Below are positions 1 through 6,641 of a DNA stretch of 40,039 nt, one piece after another. Each line of letters opens with the position of its first letter. Positions within the stretch are counted from its first letter, which is position 1. The stretch is from a virus. The notes below the pieces were generated by a model. It did no database searches and was not told the origin of the DNA. It saw nothing but the letters and a program-made list of their open reading frames with translations. Location: positions 1 to 40,039 of the IMG/VR virus record IMGVR_UViG_3300044956_001540, one strand, 5' to 3'. The position numbers and the translations under genes were made by a program.

Positions 1-1095
1 TCAGAACTTCGGCCGGGGAATCGCCGCCGCGGCGGCTGAATCCCTGGCCTTGTTCCTCCGAGCGTAGCGGTCCGTGGTCTTCGGGTCGAGGTGGCCCAGC
101 AGGTCGCGCACCTCCGCGAGTTCGCTGCCGCCATCCAGCCACCAGGACGCAGCGGCTGCGCGCATCTCCTTGATCGTCACCGGCTCGATGCCGGCGTCGG
201 CCACGGCTTGCCGAAACACGGGCGACCAGTTGCTGTTGCGTAGGACTGCTCCCCGCGGCGTCGTCAACACCAGGGGCGATCGGCACTGCCCCACGACATG
301 CCCCACACCGCAGTCCGTGCCCCTAGGTTCGAGATCGCGCAACATGGGGACCAGCCACTCCGGCAACGGCACCGTCCGGCGTCGCCGACCCTTGGGGTAT
401 GCCTTCATGAGCCCAGACTTCTCGGAGAACGTCTCCTGCACCGCGAGGAGGCCCGCATCTAAGTCGACGCGGTTCCAGTGCAGCCCGGCCATCTCGCCCC
501 AGCGCAGGCCGGTCGACGCGAGCATGGTGAGAATGAGCTTGTCCCGAAGCGTCGGCATCTGTTCGAGGATGGCGTTGTACTCGTCCTCCGTCAGGAACCG
601 GTCACTCGGCGGGGGTTCCGGAAGGTTGCGCAGACCCAACGCCGGGTTGTGGTCGATCTTGCCGGCGTCCACCGCTGCGGTGAGCGACACCCGCAGCAGC
701 GCCACGATGCGGTTGATGTTCGAGTTCGACTGCCCAGCGCGACGCATGGTCGCCCGCCATGCCTTGATCTCCTGCCGGTCAATGGCACCCACCGGAACCT
801 GACCCCACCGGGGCATCAGGTGGTTGTCCCGCCGCGACGCCTCCGTGCGCAGCGTGGAGTCCTCTACCGTTCGCGTCGGCCACCATTCCTCACACCAGTC
901 ACCCCAGCGGTCACGACCACCCGAGACGTCGCGGTGCTGGTGGCGGCGAGCCTTCGCCTCGACCTCACCAGCGATGCGCCTCGCCTCACCCTTATGCGTG
1001 TAGGTCTTGCGAGGCGTCGCGTTCCGCTTGGCTCCAGCCGCATCCCGGTACATCGCTCGGTAGCGTCCGCTCGCCAACTTCTCTGCCCATGCCAT
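1..1095 (-). CDS. int: Tyrosine recombinase (phage integrase)
   Basis: This enzyme would integrate the phage into the host chromosome and, with an excision factor, cut it out. The protein is 364 aa from the ATG at 1095, with an N-terminal arm-binding segment (GRYRAMYRD), a helical core-binding domain at about 65-150 and a catalytic domain at about 165-355. Catalytic residues visible are R198 (TGLRWGE), K235 in the beta hairpin, R312, H335 (LLGHLDP) and nucleophile Y344 (TDRYARR). The usual HxLRH box reads K309-E-M-R312-A, so its first histidine is a lysine; family members are known to vary here. A GTG at 1119 is also in frame. I prefer the ATG because MAWAEKL..GRYRA resembles usual family starts and a -10-like TACCGT ends 6 nt before it. 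The stop codon is at the window edge, so attP/attL is not visible. Confidence 0.96.
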   Translation of the reverse strand: MAWAEKLASGRYRAMYRDAAGAKRNATPRKTYTHKGEARRIAGEVEAKARRHQHRDVSGGRDRWGDWCEEWWPTRTVEDSTLRTEASRRDNHLMPRWGQVPVGAIDRQEIKAWRATMRRAGQSNSNINRIVALLRVSLTAAVDAGKIDHNPALGLRNLPEPPPSDRFLTEDEYNAILEQMPTLRDKLILTMLASTGLRWGEMAGLHWNRVDLDAGLLAVQETFSEKSGLMKAYPKGRRRRTVPLPEWLVPMLRDLEPRGTDCGVGHVVGQCRSPLVLTTPRGAVLRNSNWSPVFRQAVADAGIEPVTIKEMRAAAASWWLDGGSELAEVRDLLGHLDPKTTDRYARRNKARDSAAAAAIPRPKF

Positions 1096-1101
1096 GCACC
1101 T

Positions 1102-1107
1102 ACGGTA
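1102..1107 (-). promoter_or_regulatory. Candidate leaderless -10 box of int
   Basis: On the minus strand the hexamer TACCGT is followed by 6 nt and then the integrase ATG at 1095. Transcription starting about 7 nt after the -10 would begin at the start codon. No convincing -35 is seen. The same spacing recurs before other singly transcribed genes of this window. Confidence 0.4.
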
Positions 1108-1230
1108 TCCGTGGTCCACGACACAGACTGTCAGCGGCGCGTGGTTATATCAGAGAACCTTGTTCACGACGCCGATCACCCGCGTGTCGGCGTGTCGCAC
1201 AAAGCGCGGGCGGAGATTGGACCTCGAGCA

Positions 1231-1377
1231 ATGCGGGTCTTCGACATCGAGAACCTCGGCTACTCGGCCGCCATCGTCACCATCTGCGGGGAACGCATCC
1301 TCTTGATGGACGTCGCCATGAACCAGGACGAGCGAGTCAGCGCCATGCTTGATGCGATGGCCGACCTAGATCACTGA
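1231..1377 (+). CDS. Small hypothetical protein between int and repressor
   Basis: A 48-aa rightward frame lies between two leftward genes and overlaps the end of the repressor gene tail-to-tail by 7 nt. The family is not recognised. Support comes from codon use: by hand count about 42 of 48 third positions are G or C from the ATG at 1231, and the bias is weaker upstream of it. There is no good ribosome binding site (GGAG lies about 14 nt upstream). It could be a small control protein, but it could also be chance. Confidence 0.38.
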   Translation: MRVFDIENLGYSAAIVTICGERILLMDVAMNQDERVSAMLDAMADLDH

Positions 1378-1853
1378 TTGGGCTGCTCCGTATCTTCCTC
1401 GCGGAATACCGGGGCGTCGGCCGGATTGAACGGGCTGGGCGGAACGTCGTCCGCCCTCACGATCTTCTGAGCTGGCGTGCCACTGCCTGAACCTTCTTTC
1501 TCGTGGGCGTCGAGGATTGCGTTGACGACTCCGAGAACCACTCGCCGCTCTTCCCTGCTGAGCCGGTCGGCTCGCTTGGGGAGTGCGAAGGGCTTGAGGC
1601 GGGGACGCTTTCCCGCCGCTTCGAGAACTTCTTCGACGGGCACGCCGGCCATCGCTGCGACTGCATCAGCTGCTCGGTCGCCAATGTTCGTGTGCTCGTC
1701 GTTGAGGATCCGTCGGATGAGCTCGTAACTCACGATCGGCTTGCCGTCGACGTGCGCGAACTCAAGCCACGCAGCGTGGGGCGAGATGTTCTCGCCGCGC
1801 TTGTCGCTTCGTGCCGCGAGTCCGCGGGTCAGCAGGCTTGCCAGATCGGTCAT
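1371..1853 (-). CDS. HTH immunity repressor (XRE-like)
   Basis: Predicted DNA-binding protein of 160 aa that would keep the lytic genes off in the lysogen. The helix-turn-helix lies at about residues 45-85 (SYELIRRIL...DRAADAVAAMAGVPVEEVLEAAG), followed by a basic linker and an acidic, proline-rich tail. The ATG at 1853 is chosen over an upstream in-frame start at 1919 because GGAGAG lies about 10 nt before it and the upstream stretch holds a control palindrome. The gene diverges from the rightward early operon, the usual arrangement for a temperate phage repressor. No peptidase domain is seen, so control by RecA-driven self-cleavage is not supported. Confidence 0.78.
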   Translation of the reverse strand: MTDLASLLTRGLAARSDKRGENISPHAAWLEFAHVDGKPIVSYELIRRILNDEHTNIGDRAADAVAAMAGVPVEEVLEAAGKRPRLKPFALPKRADRLSREERRVVLGVVNAILDAHEKEGSGSGTPAQKIVRADDVPPSPFNPADAPVFREEDTEQPNQ

Positions 1854-1882
1854 GACGAGGACTCTCCGGGCAGTTGGAAGGT

Positions 1883-1890
1883 TTGTACAA
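1883..1890. promoter_or_regulatory. Operator candidate, TTGTACAA copy 1
   Basis: A perfect 8-bp palindrome sits 30 nt upstream of the repressor start codon, over the stretch where the leftward promoter should lie. The same core recurs at 1980-1987. Repressor binding here would give autoregulation. Confidence 0.5.
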
Positions 1891-1977
1891 CGAATGACAA
1901 CGGTGCAATCACAAGTCATTGCCCGGCCTCAGTGTGGCTTACCCCTGAAACCCCGGTCGAAACCGCCCCCGAGGTCT

Positions 1978-1989
1978 ACTTGTACAAGT
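1978..1989. promoter_or_regulatory. Operator candidate, TTGTACAA copy 2 (12-bp palindrome)
   Basis: ACTTGTACAAGT is a perfect 12-bp palindrome with the same core as the site at 1883. It covers the -35 box of the predicted rightward early promoter, so a bound repressor would block RNA polymerase. The two cores lie 97 bp apart. Confidence 0.6.
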
Positions 1990-2008
1990 AACAACTCACT
2001 GCTACTGT
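1980..2008 (+). promoter_or_regulatory. Predicted rightward early promoter
   Basis: The sequence TTGTAC (1980-1985), a 17-nt spacer and TACTGT (2003-2008) matches a sigma-70-type promoter facing the early operon. The predicted start near 2015 leaves a leader of about 30 nt before the first gene. Its -35 lies inside the palindrome at 1978-1989. Confidence 0.6.
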
Positions 2009-2047
2009 CTCCCGTGTTGGTTGTAATCGTCCGAACGAAGGAGCATG

Positions 2048-2350
2048 ATGAGTCGCAGAAGCAACCGCTCACGATTCGAGGTCTGGATGTACGTCAAGAA
2101 CCCGGAGCGACTCCGCCGTCGCCGCAAGGATCGCGGCCTCAGTCAGGTCCAGCTCGCGTCGCTCGCCGGCTGCACGCAGCAGTACATCTCGCTGCTCGAG
2201 CAGGGCGATGACCGTGACGTATCGGAGAAGATCGCCGAGAAGATCAGCCGCTGGCTTGAAGTCGACCTGGAGGACTACTTCGACGAGCACCGCGTTGATC
2301 GCATGTGCAGTATTGCAACTGCCACGCGAGACAGTGGGATTCCCGCATGA
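2048..2350 (+). CDS. Cro-like XRE helix-turn-helix regulator
   Basis: First gene of the rightward operon, 100 aa. The XRE-type HTH is clear at about residues 17-65 (PERLRRRRKDRGLSQVQLASLAGCTQQYISLLEQG...), followed by a helix (EKIAEKISRWLEVDLEDYF) typical of small actinophage regulators. GAAGGAG at 2037-2043 serves the ATG at 2048; an ATG at 2045 is too close to it. An ATG at 2087 (MYVKNPERL) with a weaker GAGG upstream also matches known starts, so the first 13 residues are uncertain. Facing the repressor across shared operators, it is best read as the Cro-like switch partner. Confidence 0.82.
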   Translation: MSRRSNRSRFEVWMYVKNPERLRRRRKDRGLSQVQLASLAGCTQQYISLLEQGDDRDVSEKIAEKISRWLEVDLEDYFDEHRVDRMCSIATATRDSGIPA

Positions 2351-2532
2351 AGACCGACCTCGACCGCCGCATCTGGCACACCGTCCAGACCGCCGCCATC
2401 TACACCGGCTACAGCGAGCGCACTGTCCTCGACGCACTGCGCGACGGCACCCTCGTCGGCGCCCAGCGCAAGGACCGCGGCCACTGGCGCATCCACATCA
2501 CCGCACTCGACGCGTGGATGGAGGGAAAGTGA
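2347..2532 (+). CDS. Excisionase-like small HTH protein
   Basis: A 61-aa protein with the layout of MerR/excisionase-type winged helix proteins: VQTAAIYTGYSERTVLDALRDGTLVGAQRKDRGHWRIH, where the recognition helix and the wing (W and R near the end) are visible. It starts by ATGA overlap with the regulator before it and is followed by TGATG coupling. A role as recombination directionality factor for the integrase is likely from size and fold but not proven; a second early regulator is the alternative. Confidence 0.68.
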   Translation: MKTDLDRRIWHTVQTAAIYTGYSERTVLDALRDGTLVGAQRKDRGHWRIHITALDAWMEGK

Positions 2533-3026
2533 TGACTCTTCCCGACACCTTCCACGCCAAGACGCGACCCTCCGACTGCATCGTCTGGACCGGAGCTCTC
2601 AACTCGCGGGGATACGGCTGCTTCGCCATCCAGGGCAAGTCGCACCTTGCCCACCGCGTCGCCTACGAGGACGCCCACGGTCCGATCCCGGACGGCATGA
2701 CGATCGACCACCTGTGTTCGCAGAAGCGTTGCGTGAACCCCGATCACCTAGAGGTCGTCACCCGGGGCGAGAACAACCGGCGCGGCCACTCGCTCGAGGT
2801 CGGGATGTTCTGCCAGGGCGGCGCGCACCTGATCGAGACCGAGGGTGACCTGTACGTCAATCCGACCGGCCGGCGTCAGTGCAAGCGGTGCATGCGCGCC
2901 ACCAGCGTCAAGCGCACCCGGCGGGACGTGCGCGAGTGGGCGCGCCTGAACGGGTTCGAGGTTTCGGATCGTGGGCGACTGCCCAAGGCGATCGTCGCGG
3001 CCTACGACAAGGCGGCCGCAGCATGA
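2532..3026 (+). CDS. HNH endonuclease fused to an Lsr2-type DNA-binding domain
   Basis: 164 aa. The N-terminal half is an HNH nuclease of the free-standing homing type: IDHLC and CVNPDHLE supply H60, N69 and H72. The C-terminal 35 residues carry REWARLNGFEVSDRGR, which closely resembles the C-terminal AT-rich-DNA-binding domain of the nucleoid protein Lsr2, with its RGR minor-groove motif at 147-149. A pair of cysteines (CKRC) lies between. The fusion suggests cleavage targeted to AT-rich or Lsr2-bound DNA; that is inference. The start is set by TGATG overlap with the gene before it. Confidence 0.85.
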   Translation: MTLPDTFHAKTRPSDCIVWTGALNSRGYGCFAIQGKSHLAHRVAYEDAHGPIPDGMTIDHLCSQKRCVNPDHLEVVTRGENNRRGHSLEVGMFCQGGAHLIETEGDLYVNPTGRRQCKRCMRATSVKRTRRDVREWARLNGFEVSDRGRLPKAIVAAYDKAAAA

Positions 3027-3427
3027 CCGCCCCCATCGGCACCGACCTCCCCGGCCGCTGCACCTCCTGCGGCTGCGACCCACGGCCCGACGTCCAAGGT
3101 CATCGGCTCCCGTGCACCCCGACCGGCCACATGGCGAACCTCGAGCTCGCCCGCCAACGCCGAGACGAGGGGATGACTCGCACGGTCGATGCCCACCCGG
3201 ACGACGCAGCCCTGGTCGACCGCGTGCTGGCTGACCGGATCCGTCGTGGCGGCGAGTGGTCACTGAACGACCTGCGCCCCCTGCTGGCCGACGTCCGCGA
3301 GAAGCACGTCATTGGCGCTCGAGTCCAGGCGGCAGCTCGTGCGAAGCGGATCGTCCGCACGGGCTACGTGCCGTCGACCGATCCCCGGACGAATGGTCAT
3401 CCGATCGCTCAGTGGCGAGCGGCCTGA
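3023..3427 (+). CDS. Hypothetical winged-helix-like protein with Cys motif
   Basis: 134 aa, ATGA-coupled to the HNH-Lsr2 gene. The N-terminus has a cysteine cluster (C13, C16, C18, C31: RCTSCGCDP...LPC) that could bind zinc. The C-terminal two thirds (WSLNDLRPLLADVREKHVIGARVQAAARAKRIV ending GYVPSTDP..NGHPIAQWRA) resembles the winged-helix end of small actinophage proteins in which a GYVPS turn forms the wing. DNA binding is plausible; the target is unknown. Confidence 0.7.
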   Translation: MTAPIGTDLPGRCTSCGCDPRPDVQGHRLPCTPTGHMANLELARQRRDEGMTRTVDAHPDDAALVDRVLADRIRRGGEWSLNDLRPLLADVREKHVIGARVQAAARAKRIVRTGYVPSTDPRTNGHPIAQWRAA

Positions 3428-3506
3428 ACCCCCACCCAACGCAAGACCCGCCGGATCTTCCACAACCGCGGCGGGCCTCACGAAACAACTCACCAAGGAG
3501 TATCGC

Positions 3507-3776
3507 ATGTCCGATCCACGCATCACCTTCAAGAACCCGCCCCCCGATCCGCGAGGGACCAAGCCGAGTCGCCACTGGCAGGAAGTCGCCGACGAACTCA
3601 TGTCGCGTCCGGGCGAATGGGCACTCGTGGGGACGATCAACAACGCCGCGATGGTGACGCAGATCAACAAGGGGCAGACGCGGGCGTTCGAACCCGCCGG
3701 AGCCTTCGAGGCCACCAGCCGCGCGAACGGCGAGAAGCGCGATCTGTACGTGCGTTACGTGGGTGACCCCCGATGA
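3507..3776 (+). CDS. Hypothetical phage protein
   Basis: 89 aa with a clear AAGGAG six nt before the ATG, after a 79-nt gap. The N-terminus is rich in Pro and Asp, the middle has HWQEVADELMSRPGEWALV, and the C-terminus ends in a short strand-like DLYVRYVG. It looks like a small mixed alpha/beta protein without catalytic motifs; no family is recognised. It starts a new translationally coupled run of six or more genes. Confidence 0.72.
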   Translation: MSDPRITFKNPPPDPRGTKPSRHWQEVADELMSRPGEWALVGTINNAAMVTQINKGQTRAFEPAGAFEATSRANGEKRDLYVRYVGDPR

Positions 3777-3991
3777 CCATCGACTTCGCCCTCCTCCGCG
3801 ACCTGACCGACCGCCAGCAGCACCAGGCCGACGTCGCCCTCGCGATGTCCCTGCACCCGGCCGGCAAGCGACTCCACGACACCTACCTCGACACGTCCGC
3901 CGAGGACGCCAACCACGCCGAGATCGTCACCCTCCGCGAGCACCTGGCCGACGTCATCGACCTGGACTCGAAGCGGGGTGGGCGGGCATGA
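3773..3991 (+). CDS. Small hypothetical protein
   Basis: 72 aa, ATGA overlap with the gene before and after. The sequence is almost wholly helical and charged (LLRDLTDRQQHQADVALAMSLH, EIVTLREHLADVIDLDS). No cysteine pairs or membrane segment. Family not recognised; accepted on coupling and strong G/C third-position bias. Confidence 0.68.
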   Translation: MTIDFALLRDLTDRQQHQADVALAMSLHPAGKRLHDTYLDTSAEDANHAEIVTLREHLADVIDLDSKRGGRA

Positions 3992-4464
3992 AGGAGCCGA
4001 TCGACTCCGACCTCTTGCGCGTGGGCGACCTCGTGCGCTGGGAGTCGGCCGTCAGTGACGACGCGCGAGAGTGGCGCGTCACCGAACCCGACTCGGTGCA
4101 GATGACTCCGCGCGGCCTGTGGTTCCTCCTCGACCGCCCCACCCCCGCCGTGGACCTGCCGACCGAGCCGACGCTGGGGTGGGCCAGCGGGCGCACCGAG
4201 TACGGCGTCGAGGTCAGCAACCTCTTCGGGTCGTGGGCTCAGCCGACTGACCTGCTGAACCGGACGGGGCACACCTACGCCGACGACCACGGCCTCGTCC
4301 ATCTCAAGGCCCGCGAAGTCACCGCCTTCACCCCCGCCACCGCCGTCCCGACCGAGGCGCTGGACCGGCTGCGCGCTGAGCACAGCCACGATCAGCCAGG
4401 CGCGTGCCCGGATGTCATCGACTTCCTCGCCGCAGTCGACGCCGCCAACGGTGACCACGCATGA
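3988..4464 (+). CDS. Hypothetical protein
   Basis: 158 aa, ATGA-coupled on both sides. The N-terminal part (LLRVGDLVRWESAVSDDAREWRVTE) looks like a small beta-barrel of the kind that begins with R.GD.V.W, the middle is loop rich, and the C-terminus is helical (IDFLAAVDAAN). No catalytic motif is visible and I do not recognise a family. Confidence 0.68.
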   Translation: MKEPIDSDLLRVGDLVRWESAVSDDAREWRVTEPDSVQMTPRGLWFLLDRPTPAVDLPTEPTLGWASGRTEYGVEVSNLFGSWAQPTDLLNRTGHTYADDHGLVHLKAREVTAFTPATAVPTEALDRLRAEHSHDQPGACPDVIDFLAAVDAANGDHA

Positions 4465-4838
4465 CCGCCGCCGAGAAGCTCCGACGGGCTGCGAAGGTGC
4501 TGCGGGAGCGGGCCGAGGCTGCGACGCCTGGGCCGTGGTACGTCGACCCGAAGTCGCGAGGTGCGGATGTTCGCGGACTGCCCGAGAACACGTCCTACGA
4601 CTACCGCGGCGACTCGGTCGCCACTGCGGCAGACGGTGACTTCGGGGCTTGCGGCACCGAAGACGCCACCTACATCGCGCTGCTCGACCCCACCGTCGCG
4701 CTCGCCGTGGCGGACTGGCTTGAGTTCGAGGCCAAGGTCATGATGCTGCACCTCTCTGAGGGCCGTCTGTTCCCGGTCGATCGAGCAGAACGCTCAGACG
4801 CCGTCGCTGACGCCATCCTCGCGGGGGTGGAGGGATGA
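4461..4838 (+). CDS. Conserved phage protein, Ea22-like pattern
   Basis: 125 aa. The pattern of an N-terminal helix (AAEKLRRAAKVLRERAEAATPGPWYVD), a middle with ATAADGDFG...DATYIALLDPTVALAVADWLE and a short helical tail is widespread in temperate phage early regions and resembles ead/Ea22-type proteins, whose function is unknown. Coupled by ATGA on both sides. The family link is a pattern match by eye. Confidence 0.7.
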   Translation: MTAAEKLRRAAKVLRERAEAATPGPWYVDPKSRGADVRGLPENTSYDYRGDSVATAADGDFGACGTEDATYIALLDPTVALAVADWLEFEAKVMMLHLSEGRLFPVDRAERSDAVADAILAGVEG

Positions 4839-5065
4839 GCGCCGAGTACAAGCGGGGCGTTGAGTTCCCGCTGGAGGTCGTCGAGTGGGCTGCCAAGTTG
4901 GCACGCGCTCTCAATGAGGTCGGCACCAGCGTGCAGACCGCTCACGGCACCTACGACCTCGCCGACATCCCCATCCTGTTCGAGGCCGAGGAGACCGGAC
5001 TGGCGCTGCTCGGTTCTGAGTTTGGCGAGTCGCACACGCTCGGGACGCGGGAGGTCAAGCGATGA
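4835..5065 (+). CDS. Small hypothetical protein
   Basis: 76 aa, coupled by ATGA to its neighbours. Helical N-terminal half (EFPLEVVEWAAKLARALNEVGTSV) and a short acidic strand region (DLADIPILFEAEETGLALLG). No recognised family. It precedes a small membrane protein and the methyltransferase. Confidence 0.66.
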   Translation: MSAEYKRGVEFPLEVVEWAAKLARALNEVGTSVQTAHGTYDLADIPILFEAEETGLALLGSEFGESHTLGTREVKR

Positions 5066-5268
5066 GACTCCTCCCCTTCATCTACCTGCTCATCACCCTC
5101 TTGGCCGCCAGCCTGCTCGCCACCCACCCCGGCGCACGCATCACCGTCCACGCAGGCTGGCACGCCATCGACCCCACCCGAGTGCCGGTCGTCTACTGGC
5201 TGCTCCTGCTGCCCGTCATCGCCGGGGCCACGCTCATCGCCGTCGTGCGGGTGGGGAGGGAGTCGTGA
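5062..5268 (+). CDS. Small two-helix membrane protein
   Basis: 68 aa with two hydrophobic segments, about residues 3-20 (LLPFIYLLITLLAASLLA) and 43-63 (VVYWLLLLPVIAGATLIAVV), joined by a 22-residue polar loop, so a hairpin inner-membrane protein is predicted. It lies in the early region, far from the lysis genes, so a holin role is unlikely. It overlaps the methyltransferase start (GTGA). Function unknown; membrane protection in lysogeny or early infection is only a guess. Confidence 0.7.
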   Translation: MRLLPFIYLLITLLAASLLATHPGARITVHAGWHAIDPTRVPVVYWLLLLPVIAGATLIAVVRVGRES

Positions 5269-6641
5269 GAGTCGGATCCCTCTTCAGCGGCTACGGCGGA
5301 CTGGACCTTGCAACGGAAGCGGCTTTCGACGCCACGACTGCCTGGGTCGCTGACATCGACAAGGGCGCGTGCAAGGTGCTTGCTCACCGCTTCCCTGACG
5401 CGCCCAACCTCGGTGACATCGCCGCAACTGACTGGTCCGCCGTCGAGCCTGTCGACATCATCACCGGCGGCTCACCCTGTCAAGACCTCAGTCACGCCGG
5501 CCGACGCGCTGGCATGACCGACGGCACCCGCTCAAACCTCTGGGTCGCCATGCGTGAAGCGATCGCGCAGCTGCGACCCACCTACGTCATCTGGGAGAAC
5601 GTCCGTGGAGCGTATTCAGCAGCAGCCGATAGCGCGGTGGAGCCCTGCCCGGGATGTGTGGGAGACGGATCAGGCGTGCATCTGCGGGCACTCGGACGTG
5701 TTCTCGGAGACCTTTCCGACCTCGGGTATGACTGCCAGTGGCGTGGCCTACGCGCTGCCGACGTGGGCGCCCCGCATGGACGGTTCCGCGTCTTTGTCAT
5801 CGCCCGTCTTGCCGACGCCGACGACGACGCAGCGAGGCACCGATTCACGCCTACACGAGCGGGAGGGCGCGCAGGCGAACTTGCACAACACGGTCATCGA
5901 GTTGCTGCCGACACCGCGAGCGACGGACGGCACAAAAGGGGGTCCGAATCAGCGCGGCTCGTCGGGCGACTTGATGCTGCCGAGCGCGGCCTGCTCCCTA
6001 CCCCGACCACCCGAGACGTGAAGGGCCACAACCAGCGCCGAGACGCGACGGCGCTGACAGGGGCATTGCTGCCCTCCCCGCGCACGAGCGACACGAATGG
6101 GGCCGGCCTGCATGGCGACGGTGGGCTCGACCTGCGCACTGCGGTCACCCTGCTGCCGACGCCGGTAGTCACGGACGCCAAGGGGGCACGCAACAGCACC
6201 GCGAACCGTAGCGAGACGGCGCGTCCGCACGCTGTCGGCGACACGCTCGGCGACCTCGTGTTCGACGGACGACTACTGCCGACGCCGATGGTGGGTTCGA
6301 CATCGCCCGCCGCGCACGGTCAGATCAGCGGCGACTTCCGGGCCAAGATGGACGACGCGCTCACGCGATTCGGTCAGTACGCGCCCGCTATCGCCCGCTG
6401 GGAGTCGACCACTGGCCTTCCTGCGCCGTCACCCACTGAGCCGACCGGGCGTGGTGGCGCGCACCGCCTGAGCCCCCGCTTCACCGAGTGGATGATGGGC
6501 CTCCCCGCGGGATGGATCACCGACGTGCCCGACGTGACCCGCAACGAGGCATTGAAGCTCTGCGGCAACGGCGTGGTCCAGCAGCAGGCGTTCGCGGCGA
6601 TCTGCGATGCGCTTCACGCGTGGGCGGAGGCCGCCGCATGA
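5265..6641 (+). CDS. DNA C5-cytosine methyltransferase (Dcm-like)
   Basis: 458 aa, GTG start preceded by GGGGAGGGAG. It would methylate cytosines in phage DNA, most likely to avoid host restriction. Motifs in order: I (FSGYGG, 7-12), IV (PCQD, catalytic C72), VI (ENV, 111-113), VIII (ADVGAPHGRFRVFVIA, R173 and R175) and X (CGNGVVQQQAF, about 433-443). The target recognition region at about 245-370 holds spaced LLPTP/LLPSP units, a pattern known in actinophage methylases. Between about codons 115 and 245 the third-position G/C content drops to roughly 60%, against about 75% in the first 100 codons, and the +1 frame there looks protein-like (separate entry). The frame is open throughout, so a full protein can be made. 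Confidence 0.93.
   Translation: MRVGSLFSGYGGLDLATEAAFDATTAWVADIDKGACKVLAHRFPDAPNLGDIAATDWSAVEPVDIITGGSPCQDLSHAGRRAGMTDGTRSNLWVAMREAIAQLRPTYVIWENVRGAYSAAADSAVEPCPGCVGDGSGVHLRALGRVLGDLSDLGYDCQWRGLRAADVGAPHGRFRVFVIARLADADDDAARHRFTPTRAGGRAGELAQHGHRVAADTASDGRHKRGSESARLVGRLDAAERGLLPTPTTRDVKGHNQRRDATALTGALLPSPRTSDTNGAGLHGDGGLDLRTAVTLLPTPVVTDAKGARNSTANRSETARPHAVGDTLGDLVFDGRLLPTPMVGSTSPAAHGQISGDFRAKMDDALTRFGQYAPAIARWESTTGLPAPSPTEPTGRGGAHRLSPRFTEWMMGLPAGWITDVPDVTRNEALKLCGNGVVQQQAFAAICDALHAWAEAAA
5605..6021 (+). CDS. Overlapping +1-frame ORF inside the methyltransferase gene
   Basis: A 138-aa frame begins at a GTG with GGGAG at 5593-5597 and lies wholly inside the methyltransferase gene, shifted by +1. 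By hand count about 81% of its third positions are G or C, against about 60% for the methyltransferase frame over the same DNA. Its product contains SETFPTSGMTASGVAYALP (a motif I recall from many phage methylase-associated proteins as ETWPRSGMTRNGTAY), then VLPTPTTTQRGTD and ELLPTPRATDGTKGG, units of the same LLPTP series that continues downstream in the other frame. It may be a real overprinted gene, a segment read by frameshifting, or the relic of an ancestral reading. Translation is unproven. Confidence 0.42.
   Translation: MERIQQQPIARWSPARDVWETDQACICGHSDVFSETFPTSGMTASGVAYALPTWAPRMDGSASLSSPVLPTPTTTQRGTDSRLHEREGAQANLHNTVIELLPTPRATDGTKGGPNQRGSSGDLMLPSAACSLPRPPET

Noticed and set aside
3447-3475. 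CCCGCCG/CGGCGGG hairpin in the 79-nt gap before 3507
   Set aside because: Seven pairs with a 15-nt loop and no T-run; the downstream genes plainly belong to the same early operon, so a terminator is not supported.
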